Of a stretch of DNA of 64,000 nt, positions 30,745 to 39,657 are shown one piece after another (position 1 is the first letter of the stretch; each line of letters opens with the position of its first letter). This stretch comes from Mangrovicella endophytica. Its GTDB lineage: Bacteria; Pseudomonadota; Alphaproteobacteria; Rhizobiales; Rhizobiaceae. The stretch is from NCBI RefSeq assembly GCF_002893625.1, contig NZ_PKMZ01000003.1:372001-436000 (forward strand), in the 5' to 3' direction. The notes below the pieces were generated by a model that was not told where the DNA came from, made no database searches, and saw only the letters and a program-made list of their open reading frames with translations. The translations under genes were made by a program, and so were the position numbers.

Positions 30745-31452
30745 ATGCGCCTCATCCTGATCCCCGCCTTCGCCTGCGACGCGCGCCTGTATGGCAGCCT
30801 GATCGAGTTGCTGCGCGGCGACTATGACTGTGCCGTCGTGATCCCCGCCGAGCCCACGATGGAGGCTTGTGCCGCCGCGGCCCTGGCCGAAGCGGGTGAG
30901 GGGCCGTTCATTGTCTGCGGCACCTCCTTCGGCGGCCATGTGGCGCGTGAGATGGCCTTCGCCGCGCCGGACAGGATTGCCGGGCTGATCGTGATGGGCG
31001 CCGGCGCCGGCGCACCAGCATCGCAGGCCGTCTATGACGAACGCCACGCGGCGATCGAGAATGGCCGGGCCGGCGAGATGCTGGAGACGATGGCTCGCGC
31101 CATCGTGTTCGAGGAGGAGGGGCGCGGCGAGGCCGCGGCTGACATGTTCCGGGCCATGGCGGCGGCAGCCGACCCCGCGGTGCTCCTGGCGCAGAATGCC
31201 GCGCTGGCCCGCCGTCCGGACCGCCGGGACGATGTCGCGCGCCTTGCCTGCCGCACGCTGCTGATCTGGGGCGAAGAAGACCGCTTCTCACCGCCCGCCG
31301 ACGGCGCCGACATGGCCGCGCGGATGGTGCAGGCCGAGTATGTGACCTTGACCGATTGCGGCCACCTGCCGAGCCTGGAAGCGCCGATGCGCGTCGCCGC
31401 CGAGATCCGCCGCGTCTTCGTCCCCAGCGGACGCGGCGGCACGCTCGCCTAA
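30745..31452 (+). CDS. Alpha/beta hydrolase
   Basis: A 235-residue alpha/beta hydrolase with a complete-looking triad: nucleophile elbow G-T-S-F-G (in VCGTSFGGHVAREMA, about residues 56-70), an acid near LLIWGEEDRFSPP, and histidine in DCGHLPSLEAP. The N-terminal LILIPAFACDARLY matches small esterases/lipase-like proteins. Substrate cannot be predicted. It lies downstream of the pnp terminator with its own 150-base upstream gap. It is unlike the other alpha/beta hydrolase in this window, which lacks the serine. Confidence 0.82.
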   Translation: MRLILIPAFACDARLYGSLIELLRGDYDCAVVIPAEPTMEACAAAALAEAGEGPFIVCGTSFGGHVAREMAFAAPDRIAGLIVMGAGAGAPASQAVYDERHAAIENGRAGEMLETMARAIVFEEEGRGEAAADMFRAMAAAADPAVLLAQNAALARRPDRRDDVARLACRTLLIWGEEDRFSPPADGADMAARMVQAEYVTLTDCGHLPSLEAPMRVAAEIRRVFVPSGRGGTLA

Positions 31453-31529
31453 GCGATGAGAGCCCGTGCAGCTCTCACAAGGTCGGCAGCGATTGGCTCC
31501 GCTGTGCCGACGGCGGCAGGCCGGCGGCG

Positions 31530-32060
31530 ATGAGCTACGTCCTGCGCCTCCTGGCTGCCCTTCTCTTCGGCTTCGTCGCCAGCCAGTCGGCCGAATTCAC
31601 CCAGCAGTATCTGCAGCGGCTCGGCGGCGCCGCGGACGAGCTCAGGCGGATCGTCCAGCGCTTCGACGAAGGCGCGGCCAGCCTTGGTCTGTCGCGTCAG
31701 CAGGCGGTGGGCCGGCTGGTCGCCAATCCGGATGCGATCGCGGTGCGCCAAGGCGAGGAGGCTGTGCTGACCGCCGGGCGCTATGCCGATGTCGAGCGAC
31801 GTTATCGGACCTTGCGCGAGGCCGCGCCGCTGCAGCGTCCGTTCCTGGCCCTGTCCGATCCTGATTGGGATATGCTCAGCCGCACCGGCGAGGATTACCG
31901 CCCGGCACTGCCGGTGACGATGGAAGGCGTGGTGCTGACACTTGCCGGCTTTGCGCTCGGCTGGGCGGCGGGCGCCGGCGCCGCCGGGACCCGGCACATG
32001 CTGCGCCGCCGCCGCCTGCGGCGGAAGGCGGCTGCCGAGGGCACGTCGACGCCGAACTGA
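31530..32060 (+). CDS. DUF2937-like membrane-anchored protein
   Basis: A 176-residue protein with an N-terminal hydrophobic helix (about residues 3-20, VLRLLAALLFGFVASQ) and a second hydrophobic helix near the C-terminus (TMEGVVLTLAGFALGWAAGAGAAG), between which lies a soluble helical segment containing Q-Y-L-Q-R-L-G-G-A-A-D-E-L. This layout matches the DUF2937 family, whose function is unknown. The C-terminus is very basic (LRRRRLRRKA) and probably cytosolic. The ATG at 31530 was preferred because it places the first helix at the N-terminus. It is convergent with fabI. Confidence 0.7.
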   Translation: MSYVLRLLAALLFGFVASQSAEFTQQYLQRLGGAADELRRIVQRFDEGAASLGLSRQQAVGRLVANPDAIAVRQGEEAVLTAGRYADVERRYRTLREAAPLQRPFLALSDPDWDMLSRTGEDYRPALPVTMEGVVLTLAGFALGWAAGAGAAGTRHMLRRRRLRRKAAAEGTSTPN

Positions 32061-32135
32061 GGCAAGCAGAACGGGCGGCCGAACGCGTCAGCCGGCGCAC
32101 CGGCCGTCGCGCAGCGGCCTGCTATGGCTGCTCGC

Positions 32136-32999
32136 TTATTTGGTATCGGATGCCGCGTCGTCGCTGTCGGCCGATCCTTCACCGGCGATCTCGGCGCGGC
32201 GTTCCTGCGCCTTCAGCTCGTCGAGGGCCGGCATCGACATGATGTTGTAGCCGCTGTCGACATAGTGGATTTCGCCGGTGACGCCGTTGGCGAGCTCCGA
32301 CAGGAGGTAGAGCGTCGAGTTGCCGACCTCCTGGATGGTGACGTTGCGGCGCATCGGTGCATTGCGGCGCTGATAGTTGAACATCAGCCGGGCGTCGGAG
32401 ACGCCGGCGCCGGCGAGCGTGCGCACCGGTCCGGCCGAGACCGCGTTGACGCGGATGTTGCGCGGCCCGAAGTCGGCGGCGAGATAGCGAACGGACGCCT
32501 CCAGCGCAGCCTTGGCAACGCCCATGACGTTGTAGTTCGGCATGACGCGCATCGAGCCGTCGAAGGTCAGCGTCACCAGCGACCCGCCATTGTCCATGAT
32601 GTCGACGGCCCGGCGCGCGATCTCCGTAAAGGAGAAGCAGGAGATCAGCATGGTGCGGGTGAAGTTCGCCCGGGTGGTGTCGGCGTAGAGGCCCTTCAGC
32701 TCGCTCTTGTCGGAGAAAGCGATGGCGTGGACGAGGAAGTCGATCGTGCCCCAGCGCTCCTTCAGCGTCTTGAACACGCCATCCACGCTTTCGATGTCCT
32801 CGACGTCGCAGGGGATGATGAGGTCGGAGCCGAGCTCGGCGGCAAGCGGACGCACGCGGCGCCCGAAGGCCTCGCCCTGGTAGGTCAGCGCCACCTGGGC
32901 GCCCTGGTTCGCCAGCGCCTTGGCGGCGCCCCACGCAATGGAATTGTGGTTCGCGACACCCATCACGAGGCCGCGCTTGCCCTTCATCAGATCGCCCAT
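32136..32999 (-). CDS. fabI: Enoyl-[acyl-carrier-protein] reductase (NADH)
   Basis: FabI carries out the last step of each fatty-acid elongation cycle and is the triclosan/diazaborine target in many bacteria. The 287-residue SDR-fold protein has the nucleotide-binding start KGKRGLVMGVANHNSIAWG, and the FabI catalytic pair Y-x6-K in YNVMGVAKAAL. The VRTLAGAG segment is the usual substrate loop. A polar tail of about 25 residues extends beyond the fold. It is the third gene of fabA-fabB-fabI, 16 bases after fabB. Confidence 0.95.
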   Translation of the reverse strand: MGDLMKGKRGLVMGVANHNSIAWGAAKALANQGAQVALTYQGEAFGRRVRPLAAELGSDLIIPCDVEDIESVDGVFKTLKERWGTIDFLVHAIAFSDKSELKGLYADTTRANFTRTMLISCFSFTEIARRAVDIMDNGGSLVTLTFDGSMRVMPNYNVMGVAKAALEASVRYLAADFGPRNIRVNAVSAGPVRTLAGAGVSDARLMFNYQRRNAPMRRNVTIQEVGNSTLYLLSELANGVTGEIHYVDSGYNIMSMPALDELKAQERRAEIAGEGSADSDDAASDTK

Positions 33000-33015
33000 G
33001 GTGCCCCCGGCTCTC

Positions 33016-34233
33016 TCAGTCCGTCACGCGCTGGAACACCAGCGATGCGTTGGTGCCGCCGAAGCCGAAGGAGTTCGACAGAACCCGGTCGAGCCTGACG
33101 TCGTCGATCCGCTCGCGCACGATTGGTATGTCTGAGAACTCAGGGTCGAGCTCGTCGATATGGGCGCTCTTGGCGATGAAGTTGTTCTTCATCATCAGGA
33201 TCGAGTAGATCGCCTCCTGAACGCCGGTCGCGCCCTGGCTATGGCCAGTCAGCGACTTCGTTCCGGAGATCGGCGGAATATCGGCGCCGAAGACTTCCCG
33301 GATCGCCTGGATTTCCATGCGGTCGCCGACCGGAGTCGAGGTCGCATGCGGGTTGATGTAGTCGATCGGCCCGTCCAGGCCGGCCAGCGCCATCTGCATG
33401 CAACGCACCGCGCCCTCGCCGGAGGGTGCGACCATGTCGGCGCCGTCCGAGGTTGCGCCATAGCCGACAATCTCGGCAACGATGTTCGCGCCGCGCGCCC
33501 GCGCATGCTCGTATTCTTCCAGCACCAGCACACCGGCCCCGCCGGCGATCACGAAGCCGTCGCGCGCCTTGTCATAGGCTCTGGAGGCGACCGCCGGCGT
33601 GTCGTTGTAGTTGGAGGACAGGGCGCCCATGGCGTCGAAGAGGACGGAGAGAGTCCAGTGCAGGTCCTCGCAGCCGCCGGCGAAGATGATGTCCTGCTTG
33701 CCCATCTGGATGATCTCATAGGCATTGCCGATGCAGTGGCTCGAGGTCGAGCAGGCCGACGAGATCGAATAGTTCACGCCCTTGATCTTGAACCAGGTGG
33801 CGAGCGTGGCGGAGGCGGTCGAGGCCATCGCCTTCGGCACGACGGTCGGGCCGACCCGTTTTGGTCCCTTTTCGCGCGCCGTATCCGCGGCGGCGACGAT
33901 CGACTGCGTCGATGAGCCGCCCGACCCCATGATGATGCCGGTGCGGATGTTGGAGACGAGCTCCGGCGTCAGCTGCGCGTCGGCAATCGCCTGGTCCATG
34001 GCGACGTGGTTCCACGCCGTGCCGCCGCCGTGGAAACGCAAGGCGCGACGGTCGAGGATCGTCGTCGGATCCAGTGTCGGCTTGCCATGGACATGGCAGC
34101 GGAAGCCCATCTCGGCATATTCGGGTGCAAAGACGATGCCGGAGCGGGCGTCCCGCAGCGATTGTGTCACCTCGTCCACATCGTTGCCGATGGACGAGAC
34201 GATCCCCATGCCGGTCACGACGACGCGCTTCAT
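33016..34233 (-). CDS. fabB: Beta-ketoacyl-ACP synthase I
   Basis: FabB condenses malonyl-ACP with acyl-ACP and, with FabA, is required for unsaturated fatty acids in the anaerobic-type pathway. The 405-residue thiolase-fold protein begins [17 protein letters not shown]. Active residues are visible: Cys in [14 protein letters not shown], His in [11 protein letters not shown], and His in [10 protein letters not shown]. The start at 34233 has GGGAGAGAACGCG upstream. The open frame extends toward fabA, but homologues start here. It lies 32 bases downstream of fabA in the same operon. Confidence 0.95.
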   Translation of the reverse strand: MKRVVVTGMGIVSSIGNDVDEVTQSLRDARSGIVFAPEYAEMGFRCHVHGKPTLDPTTILDRRALRFHGGGTAWNHVAMDQAIADAQLTPELVSNIRTGIIMGSGGSSTQSIVAAADTAREKGPKRVGPTVVPKAMASTASATLATWFKIKGVNYSISSACSTSSHCIGNAYEIIQMGKQDIIFAGGCEDLHWTLSVLFDAMGALSSNYNDTPAVASRAYDKARDGFVIAGGAGVLVLEEYEHARARGANIVAEIVGYGATSDGADMVAPSGEGAVRCMQMALAGLDGPIDYINPHATSTPVGDRMEIQAIREVFGADIPPISGTKSLTGHSQGATGVQEAIYSILMMKNNFIAKSAHIDELDPEFSDIPIVRERIDDVRLDRVLSNSFGFGGTNASLVFQRVTD

Positions 34234-34265
34234 CGCGTTCTCTCCCGTTGCCGCAATTCTTGCGT

Positions 34266-34805
34266 TCAGCCGCCGGCGACGCCGCTTTCGGCGCCGGGCT
34301 CGTCGGTGAACAGGCCGACGCGCAGGTCGCTGGCGCGGTAGATGACCTCGCCATCCGCCTTCATCCACCCTTGCGCGATGCCGAGCTTCAGGCGCGAGCG
34401 CATCACCCGCTTGAACTCGACGCCGTATTCCACGAGCTTCACCTTCGGCGTGACCTGGCCGGTGAACTTCACCTCGCCGACGCCGAGCGCCCGCCCGCGG
34501 CCAGGTTCGCCCAGCCAGCCGAGATAGAAGCCGGTGAGCTGCCAGAGCGCATCCAGGCCCAGGCAGCCCGGCATCACCGGATCACCTTCGAAATGGCAGC
34601 CGAAGAACCAGAGGTCGGGACGGATGTCGAACTCGGCCGTGATGATGCCCTTGCCGAATTCGCCGCCCTCTTGTGACACTTGCGTGATGCGGTCGAACAT
34701 CAACATCGGCGGCAGCGGCAGCTGGGCATTGCCGGCGCCAAACAACTGGCCGTGGCCGCAGGCGATCAGGTCTTCGTAGTCGAATGAGGTCTTGCTGTCC
34801 GCCAT
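34266..34805 (-). CDS. fabA: Beta-hydroxyacyl-ACP dehydratase/isomerase
   Basis: FabA dehydrates 3-hydroxydecanoyl-ACP and isomerises it to the cis-3 product, the branch point for unsaturated fatty acids. The 179-residue hot-dog-fold protein has catalytic His71 ([12 protein letters not shown]) and Asp85 (LGLDALWQ), close to positions 70 and 84 in E. coli. First gene of the fabA-fabB-fabI operon. In many rhizobia the Fur-family iron regulator irr lies next to fabA; here it does not, and a plus-strand secreted-protein gene is found instead. Confidence 0.96.
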   Translation of the reverse strand: MADSKTSFDYEDLIACGHGQLFGAGNAQLPLPPMLMFDRITQVSQEGGEFGKGIITAEFDIRPDLWFFGCHFEGDPVMPGCLGLDALWQLTGFYLGWLGEPGRGRALGVGEVKFTGQVTPKVKLVEYGVEFKRVMRSRLKLGIAQGWMKADGEVIYRASDLRVGLFTDEPGAESGVAGG

Positions 34806-35033
34806 AGTCCGTCCGTTCCGCCCATACGTGTCGCCATTGGCGATCCCGCGGGCCCGCCCTTAGCATTGCCGCCGCCGAGTGACAAACGCAGCGAGCGCGT
34901 GCTGCCTTGCTGCCGGCCGGCCGTCGCGCCATGGCGCTTTGTTGCGGCGGACATGGTGGCGGTGCATTGCGTCGGCAAGGATGCCGATCGGCTGTGAGCC
35001 GTCAGCCGCATGAAGATTCGGATGGAGCAGGGC

Positions 35034-35483
35034 ATGAGCGAGCGATTTGGAACACGTGTATCGCCCGGCATTGCCGCGCTTCTGGCGACACTGCTCGCGG
35101 CGCCGGCCGCGGCTGCGTGGACGGGCAAGACCGGTGAGGCGAGTGCAAGCGTGGAGGGCGGTGGGCGCCTCCGCTTCGCCTGCGCGGCCGGCGCGCTGCG
35201 GATGACGCTGTCGGCCCCCGGCTGGCGCTTTGCGGACGGTGAAGCCTACACGGTCGTCGCAGATATCGACGGCACCGCCTTCATGCTGCCGGCGAAAGCG
35301 CGGCAGGACCCGCAGACCGGTGTGGCGGTGATCGCCCGGGATGCTGCGCCTGCCGACTATGCGCCGCTGATTGCGGCGTTGAAGGCAGGGCGGCGGCTGG
35401 TGATCTCAGGCCCCGGCGGGCGCTGGACGCTGAAGCTGACCGGCTCCGGTGCGGCCCTGCGCCAGCTGGAAGCCGGCTGCTGA
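35034..35483 (+). CDS. Hypothetical secreted protein
   Basis: I do not recognise this 149-residue protein. It has a signal peptide: after MSERFGTRVSP comes a hydrophobic core (GIAALLATLLAAPAAAAW) with an Ala-x-Ala cleavage site near residue 28. The mature part is about 120 residues, with a beta-rich look (RLRFACAAGALRMTLSAPGWRF) and two cysteines, one of them near the C-terminus, that could form a disulfide. The ATG at 35034 has GGAG six bases upstream; an in-frame ATG at 35010 exists. It is divergent from fabA and convergent with the TetR gene. Confidence 0.6.
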   Translation: MSERFGTRVSPGIAALLATLLAAPAAAAWTGKTGEASASVEGGGRLRFACAAGALRMTLSAPGWRFADGEAYTVVADIDGTAFMLPAKARQDPQTGVAVIARDAAPADYAPLIAALKAGRRLVISGPGGRWTLKLTGSGAALRQLEAGC

Positions 35484-35593
35484 TCCCCGGTCGAATGGCC
35501 GGCGTACCGCTTCTGTCGACTTCAGTAGGACGGCGCGTGGTGAGTGCAGCTGCGCCCTGACCCCTCCGTCCTGCGTCATGGCAGATGCGACCC

Positions 35594-36241
35594 TCAGCGT
35601 TCCGGCACCGGCCCGAAGACGAGATCGAGCCAGGCTTCGAACATTGCCGCGACGTCCAGCGGCTCGTCGCCAGCGAAAAGGCCGTTCCACAACATCGCGA
35701 TGACGGCCGGAGCGGCCATCAGGATCGGCTGGTCCGACAAGGCATGCGGGCGCAGTTCGCCGCGCCGCTCGGCGCGTCGGGCATAGATCCGGATCATCCT
35801 CAGCACCGGTTCGATCGCGACTTGACGGTAGACGCGCGTCAGTTCGGGAAAGCGCGTGCCCTCGCTGGCGACGAGGCGCAGCACCTGCGAGCGCCCGCTC
35901 CTTTGCAATTCGCTTAGGAGCGGCGGCACGATCCGGCGCAGGAACGCGCCCGTCGGCTCGTCAGGACGGGGTCGCGGCACCGAGCGGCCGGCGCGCGCGT
36001 CACGCAGCACCTCGACGACGACCGCGCCAAACAGCGCCGCCTTGTCCGTGAAGTAGAGATAGATCGTTCCCTTGGCCGTACCGGCGCGCGCCGCGACATC
36101 GCTCATCCGCGTGTCGGCGAAGCCCTTCTCGAAGAAGGTCGCAAGGGCGGCCGTCACCAGGGCTTGGCGCGTGGCAGCGGTCTTGGCGGGGCTCGGTCCC
36201 CTGCGGCGGCGGGGTGGGGCGTCGTCGTCTTCGAAGGCCAT
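35594..36241 (-). CDS. TetR/AcrR-family transcriptional regulator
   Basis: A 215-residue TetR-family repressor. The N-terminal helix-turn-helix is in about residues 15-65 (TRQALVTAALATFFEKGFADTRMSDVAARAGTAKGTIYLYFTDK), followed by a ligand-binding helical domain. It is divergent from an FAD monooxygenase gene, and two TGACC-N4-GGTCA palindromes lie between them, so it probably represses both itself and the monooxygenase and is released by an aromatic or similar ligand. The start at 36241 was chosen; an upstream start at 36268 would lie inside the first operator. Confidence 0.88.
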   Translation of the reverse strand: MAFEDDDAPPRRRRGPSPAKTAATRQALVTAALATFFEKGFADTRMSDVAARAGTAKGTIYLYFTDKAALFGAVVVEVLRDARAGRSVPRPRPDEPTGAFLRRIVPPLLSELQRSGRSQVLRLVASEGTRFPELTRVYRQVAIEPVLRMIRIYARRAERRGELRPHALSDQPILMAAPAVIAMLWNGLFAGDEPLDVAAMFEAWLDLVFGPVPER

Positions 36242-36261
36242 GAATCCGGCATACAAGAAAA

Positions 36262-36275
36262 TGACCAAGCGGTCA
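36262..36275. promoter_or_regulatory. TetR operator 1 (TGACC-AAGC-GGTCA)
   Basis: A perfect inverted repeat TGACC-N4-GGTCA (extended by A/T to six-base arms) about 20 bases upstream of the TetR start. It lies 32 bp centre-to-centre from a second copy, about three helical turns, so both would be on the same DNA face. It is probably near the tetR transcription start, suited to autorepression. Confidence 0.65.
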
Positions 36276-36280
36276 TCTTT

Positions 36281-36311
36281 GTATTGAAAGAAATGACCGG
36301 AGGGTCAATAT
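36281..36311. promoter_or_regulatory. Overlapping divergent promoters for tetR and the FAD monooxygenase
   Basis: Plus strand: -35 TTGAAA (36284-36289), 16-base spacer, -10 CAATAT (36306-36311), reading toward the monooxygenase. Minus strand: -35 TTGACC (36308-36303) and -10 CAATAC (36286-36281), reading toward tetR. The two promoters overlap head to head, and operator 2 sits inside the overlap, so binding there could block both. Assignments are by eye. Confidence 0.45.
36294..36307. promoter_or_regulatory. TetR operator 2 (TGACC-GGAG-GGTCA)
   Basis: A second perfect TGACC-N4-GGTCA palindrome with a different spacer from operator 1, which makes functional conservation of the arms more likely than a simple duplication. 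It covers the spacer and part of the -10 of the predicted monooxygenase promoter and the -35 of the predicted tetR promoter. Confidence 0.65.
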
Positions 36312-36374
36312 TGATGGTGCGGCATGAACCGGAGCTGGTGCCGGACGTCACCGCCAACGCCGGGAGACTCGATC

Positions 36375-38015
36375 ATGGCTGGAACTGATTGCGACGTGCT
36401 GGTGGTCGGCGCCGGACCTACCGGCCTGATGGCCGCCTATCTTCTCGCCCGCTGCGGCGTCAGCCTCCGCATCGTCGACAGGAATGCCGCCCCAGCGCAG
36501 GAGTCGCGGGCCTTCGCCGTCTCGGCGCGGTCGCTGGAGCTCTTCGCCAATCTCGGTCTCGTCGACAGGGTGCTGAGCCAGGGTACCATCAACGAGCGCA
36601 TCGACTTTTTCATTTCCGGCAAGCGCGCCGGCGGCTTCGACTTCGACCGCGTCGAGGCGCCGGACACGCCCTATCACTTCATCCTGATGAACCCGCAATC
36701 CAAGACGGAAGCTCTGCTGGGCGAGGCTTTGCAGGAGGCAGGCGTCACCGTCGAGCGCGGTGTCGAAGTGACGGCTCTGACGCAGGACGAGGGCTGCGTC
36801 AGAGCCGCAGCGACACACGCGGATGGCCGCGCGATCGAGATCACAGCGCGCTATGCCATTGGCGCCGACGGCGCCCATAGCATCGTACGCAAGGCAGCCG
36901 GACTCAGCTTCGAGGGCGCCAAGTATCCGCAGAGCTTTCTCCTCGGGGATGTGGCCGTGGACTGGCCGCTCGATCATGCCCGCTTTCGCGTCTTCATGCA
37001 TGGGGAGCGCATCGGCCTCTTCTTTCCGCTGCAGGGCTCGACGCTCTCCCGTGTGATGACGACGGATCTCGGCGGCTCTGCCGGCAATGAAACGATCGGG
37101 CCGGAGCCCCTGGAGCTTGACGTGCTGCAGCAGGCTTTCGCGCAGGCGAGCTGCCAGCCTGTGACTTTGCGCGATCCCGCCTGGCTCACCCGCTTCCGCA
37201 CCCATCACCGGGTGGTGGATCGCTACCGCTCGGGCCGCCTCTTCGTGGCGGGTGATGCCGGCCATATCCACTCGCCGGCCGGCGGGCAGGGGATGAACAC
37301 CGGCCTGCAGGACGCCGCCAATCTCGCCTGGAAGCTGGCGGCGGTGCTGAACAAGGGCACTGATGATGCGCTGCTCGACACCTATGAGAGCGAGCGTCTG
37401 CCGGTGGCGCGCGAGGTGCTGCGCTTCACCGACCGCATCTTCGGCTTTGCCGCCGGGCAGAGCGGCTGGCGTGCGCGAGCGCGCGACCTGCTGGCGCCCG
37501 CGATCGTCGGGCCGGCCTCGGAGATGGACGCGGTGCAGACCGCCGCCTTCCGCCGCTTTGCGCAGATCGATATCCACTATGAGGAGAGCGCCGCCGTCGC
37601 CTCAGGCGGAAGCGATCAACCGGCTGCTGGAATGCGGGCGCCGAACGCGCAGCTCTCCCGCCACCGCGACCTCTTCGATCTCATCAGCGGCTACCGATTT
37701 CATGTGCTGGCGCTGTCGCGCCGGGCGTTGGAGCAGGCGGAGGTCAGGCCGCTGCTGGCGGCTCTCTCGTCCCTGTCTGGTCCAGGGGTCGAGACCCACC
37801 TGGTCGCCCGAGTGGCCGGCCGGCATCAGCCGGGCGTCGAGCCTGTGGAACGTCCGGACGTCTTCGATCGCTACGGTCTTCCCGACGAAGGCGCGCAGGC
37901 GATCATTCTCGTGCGTCCCGACGGCACCATCGCCTGGCGCGGGGCGGGACTTGATGTCGAGGCGTGCGGGCGCGTCCTGGCGCGCTTTGTGGCGCCGGCT
38001 GGTTGTGGAGCCTGA
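36375..38015 (+). CDS. FAD-dependent aromatic monooxygenase (class A flavoprotein)
   Basis: A 546-residue single-component flavin monooxygenase of the PheA/TfdB/MhpA type. Residues 5-35 hold the FAD-binding GxGxxG in VVGAGPTGLMAAYLLARCG; a DG motif lies in GADGAHSIVRKAAG, and the GD motif in FVAGDAGHIHSPAGGQGMNTGLQDAANLAWKLAA. The last about 150 residues match the thioredoxin-like C-terminal domain of phenol-hydroxylase-like enzymes. It would hydroxylate an aromatic substrate with NAD(P)H and O2. The substrate is unknown; no ring-cleavage gene is nearby. The ATG at 36375 follows GGAG and is divergent from, and likely controlled by, the TetR gene. Confidence 0.88.
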   Translation: MAGTDCDVLVVGAGPTGLMAAYLLARCGVSLRIVDRNAAPAQESRAFAVSARSLELFANLGLVDRVLSQGTINERIDFFISGKRAGGFDFDRVEAPDTPYHFILMNPQSKTEALLGEALQEAGVTVERGVEVTALTQDEGCVRAAATHADGRAIEITARYAIGADGAHSIVRKAAGLSFEGAKYPQSFLLGDVAVDWPLDHARFRVFMHGERIGLFFPLQGSTLSRVMTTDLGGSAGNETIGPEPLELDVLQQAFAQASCQPVTLRDPAWLTRFRTHHRVVDRYRSGRLFVAGDAGHIHSPAGGQGMNTGLQDAANLAWKLAAVLNKGTDDALLDTYESERLPVAREVLRFTDRIFGFAAGQSGWRARARDLLAPAIVGPASEMDAVQTAAFRRFAQIDIHYEESAAVASGGSDQPAAGMRAPNAQLSRHRDLFDLISGYRFHVLALSRRALEQAEVRPLLAALSSLSGPGVETHLVARVAGRHQPGVEPVERPDVFDRYGLPDEGAQAIILVRPDGTIAWRGAGLDVEACGRVLARFVAPAGCGA

Positions 38016-38129
38016 CGCCGTCCGACGTCCCTGGAACGACGAAACGCCGCCGGACGGTGCCCGGCAGCGCTTGCCTGTTCGATCGGTGCAGCCCCGGCGG
38101 ACTTCGCCGGAGCGTCCTTCATCGGCGGT

Positions 38130-39644
38130 TCAGCCGGCCGCGCTGTCCGGTTCCTTCGGCTGCCAGACGCTGAACACCCGCGAGATCAGCGGCCACAGCA
38201 GGAGCAGGATGGCGAGCCCCATCAGCGTCGCCACGAGATTGTTCGACCAGAAGATCGACAGCGACCCGTCCGACAGGATCATCGACTGGCGGAAGGCATC
38301 CTCGGCCTTGTCGCCGAGCACCATGGCGAGCACGAAGGGCGCGATCGGATAGTCGAGCCGCTTGAACACGTAGCCGACGATGCCGAAGGCGACCGCGAGC
38401 CAGACGTCGAAGGTCGCGTTCGCCACGGTATAGGCGCCGATCAGGCAGACCACGATGATGATCGGGCCGATGATCGCAAACGGGATGCGCAGGATCGAGG
38501 CGAAGAGCGGCACCGTCGCCAGCACCAGGATCACGGCGATGATGTTCGACATGTACATGGAGGCGATCAGGCCCCAGACGAAGTCCGGCTGCTCGGTGAA
38601 GAGCAGCGGCCCGGGCTGTAGGCCCCAGATCATCAGGCCGCCCATCATCACGGCGGAGGTTGCCGATCCCGGCACGCCGAGCGCCAGCATCGGCAGGAGC
38701 GCCGAGGTGCCGGCCGAATGGTCGGCGGTCTCCGGTGCCACGACGCCCTCCGGCTCGCCGCGCCCGAAATTGGCGCGGTTGCGGCCGAAGCGCCGGCCGA
38801 TGCCGTAGCTCATGAAGGAGGCCGCGGTGGGGCCGCCCGGCGTGATACCCATCCAGACGCCGATGATCGCCGAGCGGATGAAGGTCGCCCAGTAGCGCGG
38901 CAGGCGGGCCAGCGCCGTGAAGATCTCACGCACCTCGATCCGCGAGGAAACGCCGCGGAACTTCAGCTCCTCCTGCACGGTCAGCAGCAGTTCGCCGATG
39001 CCGAAGAGGCCGATTACGGCGACGAGGAAGGACACGCCACGCAGAAGATCGGCATAGCCGAAGGTCAGCCGCAGGTCGCCCGACACCGTGTCCATGCCGA
39101 CGGTCGCGAAGGCGAGGCCGGTGAGGAGCGAGATCGCCGTCTTCATCGGGTCGGCACCGCCGAGACCGATGAAGGAGCAGAAGGCGAGCAGATAGATCGC
39201 GAAGAACTCCGGGGAGGAGAAGCGCAGCGCGAAGGCCGCGATCCAGCCGGCGAGAAGCGTGATGACGATGACGCCGACCAGCGCGCCGAGACCGGCCGAG
39301 AAGAATGCCGTCGCCAGCGCTTCCGTCGCCCGGCCCTGCTTGGCCATGGGATAGCCATCGAAGGTGGTGGCAACGGAGGACGGCTCGCCCGGAATGTTGA
39401 AGAGGATCGACGTCGTCGACCCACCGAACAGCGCGCCCCAGTACATCGACGACAGGAGGATGATCGCCGAGACCGGATCCATGGTGAAGGTCAGCGGCAA
39501 GAGCAGCGTCACGCCGTTGGGCGCGCCGAGGCCGGGCAGCACGCCGACCAGGATGCCGAGCAGCACGCCGAGGACGATGATGGCGACGTGGTAGAAGGAG
39601 AAGGCGACGGTGAATCCGTGGAAGAGCATGCCGAAGTCGGCCAT
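38130..39644 (-). CDS. tctA: Tripartite tricarboxylate transporter large permease (TctA)
   Basis: The large membrane subunit of a TTT-family solute transporter, 504 residues with about 12 hydrophobic segments. The family signature GVLPGLGAPNGVTLLLPLTF occurs near residue 35, and a second GITPGGPTAASFMSYGIGR segment near 270, both typical of TctA. It works with TctB (encoded just upstream) and a periplasmic TctC-type protein, using ion gradients to import carboxylate-containing compounds. The gene is convergent with the FAD monooxygenase and is probably the last gene of the minus-strand pdxA-to-tctA unit. Confidence 0.93.
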   Translation of the reverse strand: MADFGMLFHGFTVAFSFYHVAIIVLGVLLGILVGVLPGLGAPNGVTLLLPLTFTMDPVSAIILLSSMYWGALFGGSTTSILFNIPGEPSSVATTFDGYPMAKQGRATEALATAFFSAGLGALVGVIVITLLAGWIAAFALRFSSPEFFAIYLLAFCSFIGLGGADPMKTAISLLTGLAFATVGMDTVSGDLRLTFGYADLLRGVSFLVAVIGLFGIGELLLTVQEELKFRGVSSRIEVREIFTALARLPRYWATFIRSAIIGVWMGITPGGPTAASFMSYGIGRRFGRNRANFGRGEPEGVVAPETADHSAGTSALLPMLALGVPGSATSAVMMGGLMIWGLQPGPLLFTEQPDFVWGLIASMYMSNIIAVILVLATVPLFASILRIPFAIIGPIIIVVCLIGAYTVANATFDVWLAVAFGIVGYVFKRLDYPIAPFVLAMVLGDKAEDAFRQSMILSDGSLSIFWSNNLVATLMGLAILLLLWPLISRVFSVWQPKEPDSAAG

Positions 39645-39657
39645 GGCGGCAGTCTCC

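Noticed and set aside
30745-31452. Haloalkane dehalogenase or epoxide hydrolase
   Set aside because: The elbow is G-T-S-F-G with serine, not the aspartate expected in those families; only a general alpha/beta hydrolase can be called.
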